From: Atopsyche davidsoni
Lineage: Eukaryota > Arthropoda > Insecta > Trichoptera > Hydrobiosidae
Assembly (NCBI GenBank): GCA_022113835.1
Contig: JAILWY010000013.1
Location: 1-64,000 of the forward strand
DNA: 64,000 nt
Direction of reading: 5' to 3'
Below are positions 59,870-64,000 of this stretch, one piece after another. Below the pieces are notes generated by a model. That model made no database searches and had not been told where the DNA came from. It saw only the letters and a program-made list of their open reading frames with translations. The position numbers and the translations under genes are program-made. The first letter of the stretch is position 1. Every line of letters begins with the position of its first letter.

Positions 59870-60321
59870 CAGTAAAACCTCGATATAACAGACCAATTGG
59901 GAGGAGGGAGTGTCCGTTAAAGCTGAAAGTCCGTTATATAAAAATAGGTATTAAATAAATAAATAAACTCTTTTTTTAAATATACTGTATGTATTTAGAT
60001 ATAAATAAAAAATACAAAACAGAAACAAAATTCCATATAATTGTCTTCGGACACTCGTCGTGAAGTGACGTTGCTGTTTGATATCGACGCGCTTGCTTTC
60101 GGTAACGTACTAAAAAGGAAGGAAAGTATTTTTGGCACTTTCAAAAACAAACTTCAAAGTTTGCTGTTCTTTTTACAATCAACTCTCGAAAATTACAAAT
60201 TTAAAAAAAAAATTACATTTTCGCATTTAAAACGTTATTAATTTTATTACATTTGACCGAATTTTTTGATCGTTATACCCAAGTCCATTAAATAGAAGTC
60301 TGTTATAACGAGGTTTTACTG
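59870..60321. mobile_element. Pogo/Tigger-type MITE
   Basis: Ends CAGTAAAACCTCGATATAAC and the complement of ...GTTATAACGAGGTTTTACTG match at 22 of 23 positions and are flanked by TA (59868-59869, 60322-60323). It is 452 bp with no transposase. The terminal sequence differs from the other Tigger family here. Confidence 0.85.
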
Positions 60322-60329
60322 TAATCGAA

Positions 60330-60574
60330 TATTGTTTTTTATAGAAAATCATAGGATTTATCAATTTTCCTTATTTCACATATAGTCCAAATTAATTTAA
60401 AATATTTCAAATACTGCTTTGTATACCTTAAATGCTGTTACCCGATAAGTTTTTCCATAATATATTTTTTTATATTATTTAAATATTTCATTTTTAGTAT
60501 TAGTCATATTGACCAAGTAAGAAATTAAATATTCATTCATACCAATTTTGAACCTAACAAAAATAAAAATATTA
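60330..60574. other. AT-rich spacer
   Basis: Nothing recognised. Confidence 0.5.
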
Positions 60575-60575
60575 A

Positions 60576-62095
60576 TCTATTTATATAAAGCACAAAAGCT
60601 GTTTGTATGTCCGTCATAGGCTTTGAAACCATCCAACCGATGTGTCCCAAATCGGTTTCATTTGATAGGCAATAATACGAAGAATCTTTGTGACTATTAA
60701 AACAATGCATTAAATACATTCGGTCTATTAATTAAGTCGACATTCGACATTTTCCATACAAAAATTTTCAACATTTGTAAAGTCAAGATCGTTCCTCGCA
60801 AAAAATTTGAAAAAAGAACATTGTGAAGATCGCGCTTAAAACAAAATCACTATCTGTCATTCACAACAGAGAGTTTTATCATAGTGAGTTTGTCTGTTTT
60901 TATATGGGAAAAAAAATATCAAACAAAAATATTCATATTACAAGTTTCATCTATGGATTATTATGCATATCGCATTATGATAAGAGCTTAACAATCCAAT
61001 CACATTTTAAAATGCCGTGAAGTGTTTCATCAGTTCATTGTTGACATATACCCCAGAAATTGAAAGCGAGCGGCTTCTGTACATTCGTTTTAACCAAAAG
61101 AAATTGCGTATCGAAGATTATATTCATTCGCGCGATGCAATTGCAATATTGCATATGCATGAGTATGCTCAAGATGCTTTGACGTAGGCATACAGGCGAT
61201 TAAAGCAAAAACGGAGATAACCGCACGCTCATATTCTAATTTGGCTGATAAAAAAAAAATTCCAACTCAAATCGATAGTGTTATTTATATCTGCTGAACT
61301 ACCGAATCTACAAGAAGATGTCTGCAAGAACATGATTCACGGCCCATGCGGAGCATTGAATATGAATTCGCCTTGCATGAAAGACGGCAAATGCACGAAA
61401 AGATATCCACGTGATTTGATTAATGAAACTCAAACTGGTGAGGATGTATATTCGAAATACAGCGACGAAAGCCAGAAGATGGAGGATTTACCACCACCAT
61501 TAAAGTAAGAAACGTTGATATTGACATTGATATTGACAAGTACATATGCAAATATGTTAACAGTAATGAAGCTGTCTGCTGAATTCTTGGTTTCAGTATT
61601 CACAAATGATATCCAACTGTTCAATCCAATCTTTTAGAAAATGGTCAACGTGTTTATTTTACTGAAAAAAAAATGTCGAAGAACGAGGAGCACAGCTACA
61701 ATAATTTTGCGAAAACATTGCTGTATAATGAAGTTCCAAAATAGAGTCAACTATCCAATAGAGATTTTTAACTCTTTGGAACCATCTGGAATGCCACCAC
61801 ACATCATAACTTTAAAAGTTGGTTCACCATAGATGCTCATTCGCAACTTAGATCCACCTAAATTGTGCAATGGAACAAGACTTGCTGTTAAAAAACTATC
61901 GCCACATAGTTAATCAAAGCCAAAATTAAAGCCGAAAAATCTTTGTTTACACACCTACCAAAAAAACTCAATATATTGTTTATCCGCTAGCATTAAGATA
62001 AAAAAGTTAATAAAAAACAAAATTTCTTTTTTTCGAACAAATAAAATAAATGTATTTATTTTTTAGCGTAGTAGAACACGCCGGGTATCCGCTAG
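60576..62095 (+). mobile_element. Helitron with Rep and helicase remnants, both ends defined
   Basis: It starts TCTATTTATATAAAGC (60576) after A and ends CTAG (62092-62095) before T, with the 3' hairpin CGG-GTAT-CCG at 62080-62090. Coding remnants on plus: DYIHSRDAIAILHMHEYAQD (Helitron-specific Rep-region signature), KNMIHGPCGALNMNSPCMKD GKCTKRYPRD (61278-61508), then the helicase C-terminus NYPIEIFNSLEPSGMPPHII, MLIRNLDPPKLCNGTRLAVK (to about 61910). Helicase motifs between them are deleted. It is dead but carries the family fingerprint. Confidence 0.88.
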
Positions 62096-62187
62096 TTTTT
62101 TAATAAAAGTCATCCACATTAGCTTTTTGCCAAGTGCTAGAAATTGATGTAATTGTTGACTATGACAAACTGGTTAAATTTGTAATA

Positions 62188-63613
62188 CACCTATACCTCC
62201 GTTAACGGCCTAGATACGTTCCACGAAACTTGGCCGCTAATCTAAAAGCCGTATAATGAATCAATTATTCTAATACAAATTCATACAAATTCAATGGGAT
62301 CGGTTCCAAATTTGTTAAATATGTCACACTTTTTATACATTCTGGCCATGTTTTTTTCCAAACATGGTTCATTGTTGTTAATTTTAATTCCTTCCATGAT
62401 TCACTGATGCTGTCAACAGCATCCTTGATGTTATAGTTTTTCCAAAATGTTTTAATTGAAGCTTTACCATCGGTTTCCCTTATAAGTTGTCGGAAATTTC
62501 GGCGTAGGTAATATGCCTTAAAAGTGGCTATTGCACACTGATCCATTGGTTGGATCAGAGCTGTTGTATTTTTCGGAAGGTACTCAATCATGACATCTTC
62601 AGATAACTCGGATAAATTAGTAGGATGCCATGGTGCATTATCCAAAATTAGCAAAGCCTTGTTGGTTAAGTTATTGTCTCGCAAATATTTTTTCACTTCT
62701 GTACAAAAATGATTTTTGAACCAATCCTCAAAAGTAGCTTTAGTCATCCAAGCTTTCTTGTTGGATTTCCATATGACGGGTAATTGATTTTTATTTAGTC
62801 CTTTAAGAGGCTATGGATTTTCAGACAAATATATTAAAAGTGGTTTTAGCTTAAAATCACCCGCGACATTTGCACCAAGTAGCAAAGTTAATCGTTCTTT
62901 AGACACCTTATAACCAGGCGCAGATTTTTCGGTTTTTGAAATGTACGTGCGATCAGGCATTCGCTTCCAATAAAGCCCTGTTTCGTCTACGTTAAACACT
63001 TGTGCAGGTTTATACCTCTTTCAATAATTCCCTTTAAAATTTTGGGATATTCCTTAAATGCGGCCTCATCGTCGTTAGCTGCTTCACTTTTCATTTGCAA
63101 ATTAAATCTATTTTTAAATTTTTCAAACCACCCTCGGCTTGCTTGGAATGTGACATCTTCAGCAGATTCATTAGTATCTCCATTCTTCAAATTTTCAAAA
63201 ATACTTAAAGCTTTTTCCTGGATAATCATTTGACTCATTGGCATTCTCCGTTTGTTATTGTCCTCAATCCATATAATCAATAGTTAAAATAAGTTAAATA
63301 AAAAATACACATTAATTTTTTTTAATTTGTACATACATACGTACTGTACTTACGTACCAAAAATGTCCCTAAATAATAAATAAAGTAAATAAGTAATAAA
63401 TATGTACATAACACACTCACAGACAAGTCTAAACCAGCCGCTCAATGAGCACACACTGAATAACGCTCGTAAACAAAATAACAACGAAAAAAAAGTTTTT
63501 TTGGCCGTTATAGCGAAACATTTTAGGCCGTATATCGAAAACGTGCCATAATTGAAAAGGGCCGTTATAGCAAAAGGCCGTATAACGATCGGCCGTATAG
63601 CGAGGTATAGGTG
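62188..63613 (-). mobile_element. Tigger/pogo-type transposon, copy 4, near full length
   Basis: Inverted ends CACCTATACC (62188) and GGTATAGGTG (63613) are flanked by TA on both sides; length 1426 bp. Transposase pieces on minus: MPMSQMIIQEKALSIFENLK, FQASRGWFEKFKNRF (DNA-binding), FNVDETGLYWKRMPD (first Asp), KERLTLLLGANVAGDFKLKP, LLILDNAPWHPTNLSE (second Asp), TTALIQPMDQCAIATFKAYY (third Asp). Unlike copies 1 and 2 it keeps the frame at WKSNKKAWMTKATF but has a stop just upstream near 62812 and frameshifts near 62265-62370 and 63010. Confidence 0.85.
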
Positions 63614-63862
63614 TACTTCCTATGCAACAAATATAAAAAGCCAAATGGGGATTGGATCATTTTTATATGTCAACACTTTCTGAATGAAAGCACTTATAAA
63701 CAAAAATGATCATAATCTCCTCGCTATTACGCTATTCATATTTCCTATTTAAATAATGCTTACATTATGACTTATATTTACACAATACATTATAAAAAAA
63801 AAAAATTAAATTGGTACGCAATTTCCCAACTACGTGCCAAATAACTATTTCTACTTAGTTAT

Positions 63863-64000
63863 TACTAATATGATTAGGCACACCGGTCATATAAACCAGG
63901 GGGTGTGGGTTCAAATCCCACACAAATCACGATGATATTTTTCTGAGAGTTTCTTTAAATCATCTTCTATGTATGAACTAATGTGCCTAATCATCTACTA
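63863..64000 (+). repeat. Fold-back SINE copy with tRNA-like head and B box
   Basis: It begins TACTAATATGATTAGGCAC, has GGTGTGGGTTCAAATCCCAC with the B box at 63908-63918, then the tail TTTCTGAGAGTTTCTTTAAA, and closes with ...GTGCCTAATCATCTACTA. It runs to the window edge. Confidence 0.75.

Noticed and set aside
60041..60241. A 66-codon plus frame inside the MITE at 59870-60321
   Set aside because: No transposase motif and no start context; interior of a non-coding element.

Overview
The window is nuclear DNA from an arthropod, most likely a non-dipteran insect. The evidence is spliced genes with GT/AG introns, AT-rich intergenic DNA dense in transposons, a ZAD-type C2H2 zinc-finger gene, and interstitial CCTAA (TTAGG-type) telomeric repeats joined to R1-clade non-LTR retrotransposons. 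TTAGG telomeres are known to be lost in Diptera. I cannot assign the order from sequence alone.

Five host genes can be reconstructed by joining exons in frame: (1) a polypeptide GalNAc-transferase on + (11516-16202, 5' exons not found); (2) a second, complete GalNAc-transferase resembling insect pgant7/GALNT7 on - (27438 to 23236, 3 exons, 580 aa); (3) an LRPPRC/bicoid-stability-factor-like mitochondrial PPR protein on + (28596-39835, 10 exons, 1327 aa); (4) an IL-17-receptor-like SEFIR membrane protein on + (47726-54904, 9 exons, about 554 aa); (5) a ZAD plus ten-finger C2H2 protein on - (59663 to 55742, 6 exons, 500 aa). The two GalNAc-transferases converge on each other. The second one and the LRPPRC gene diverge from a 1.1 kb shared 5' region.

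The rest is largely mobile DNA. From 1 to 4.1 kb, an LTR retrotransposon gag-pol is split by an R1-clade element with a 14-bp target-site duplication. From 6.6 to 7.6 kb and 13.05 to 14.86 kb there are non-autonomous Helitrons. From 16.55 to 20.79 kb lies an island of telomere-type retroelements: head-to-tail, each poly(A) running into CCTAA/TTAGG repeats. Tigger/pogo elements (four copies), mariner elements (one apparently intact), a piggyBac remnant, Jockey-like elements, solo LTRs, a RepHel Helitron remnant and several small repeat families fill introns and intergenic space.

Two small repeat families look the most original. One carries a hammerhead-ribozyme-like fold on the strand opposite to its listing. 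The other is a tRNA-derived SINE whose copies have long fold-back (inverted) arms. No rRNA, bona fide tRNA gene or CRISPR array was seen.
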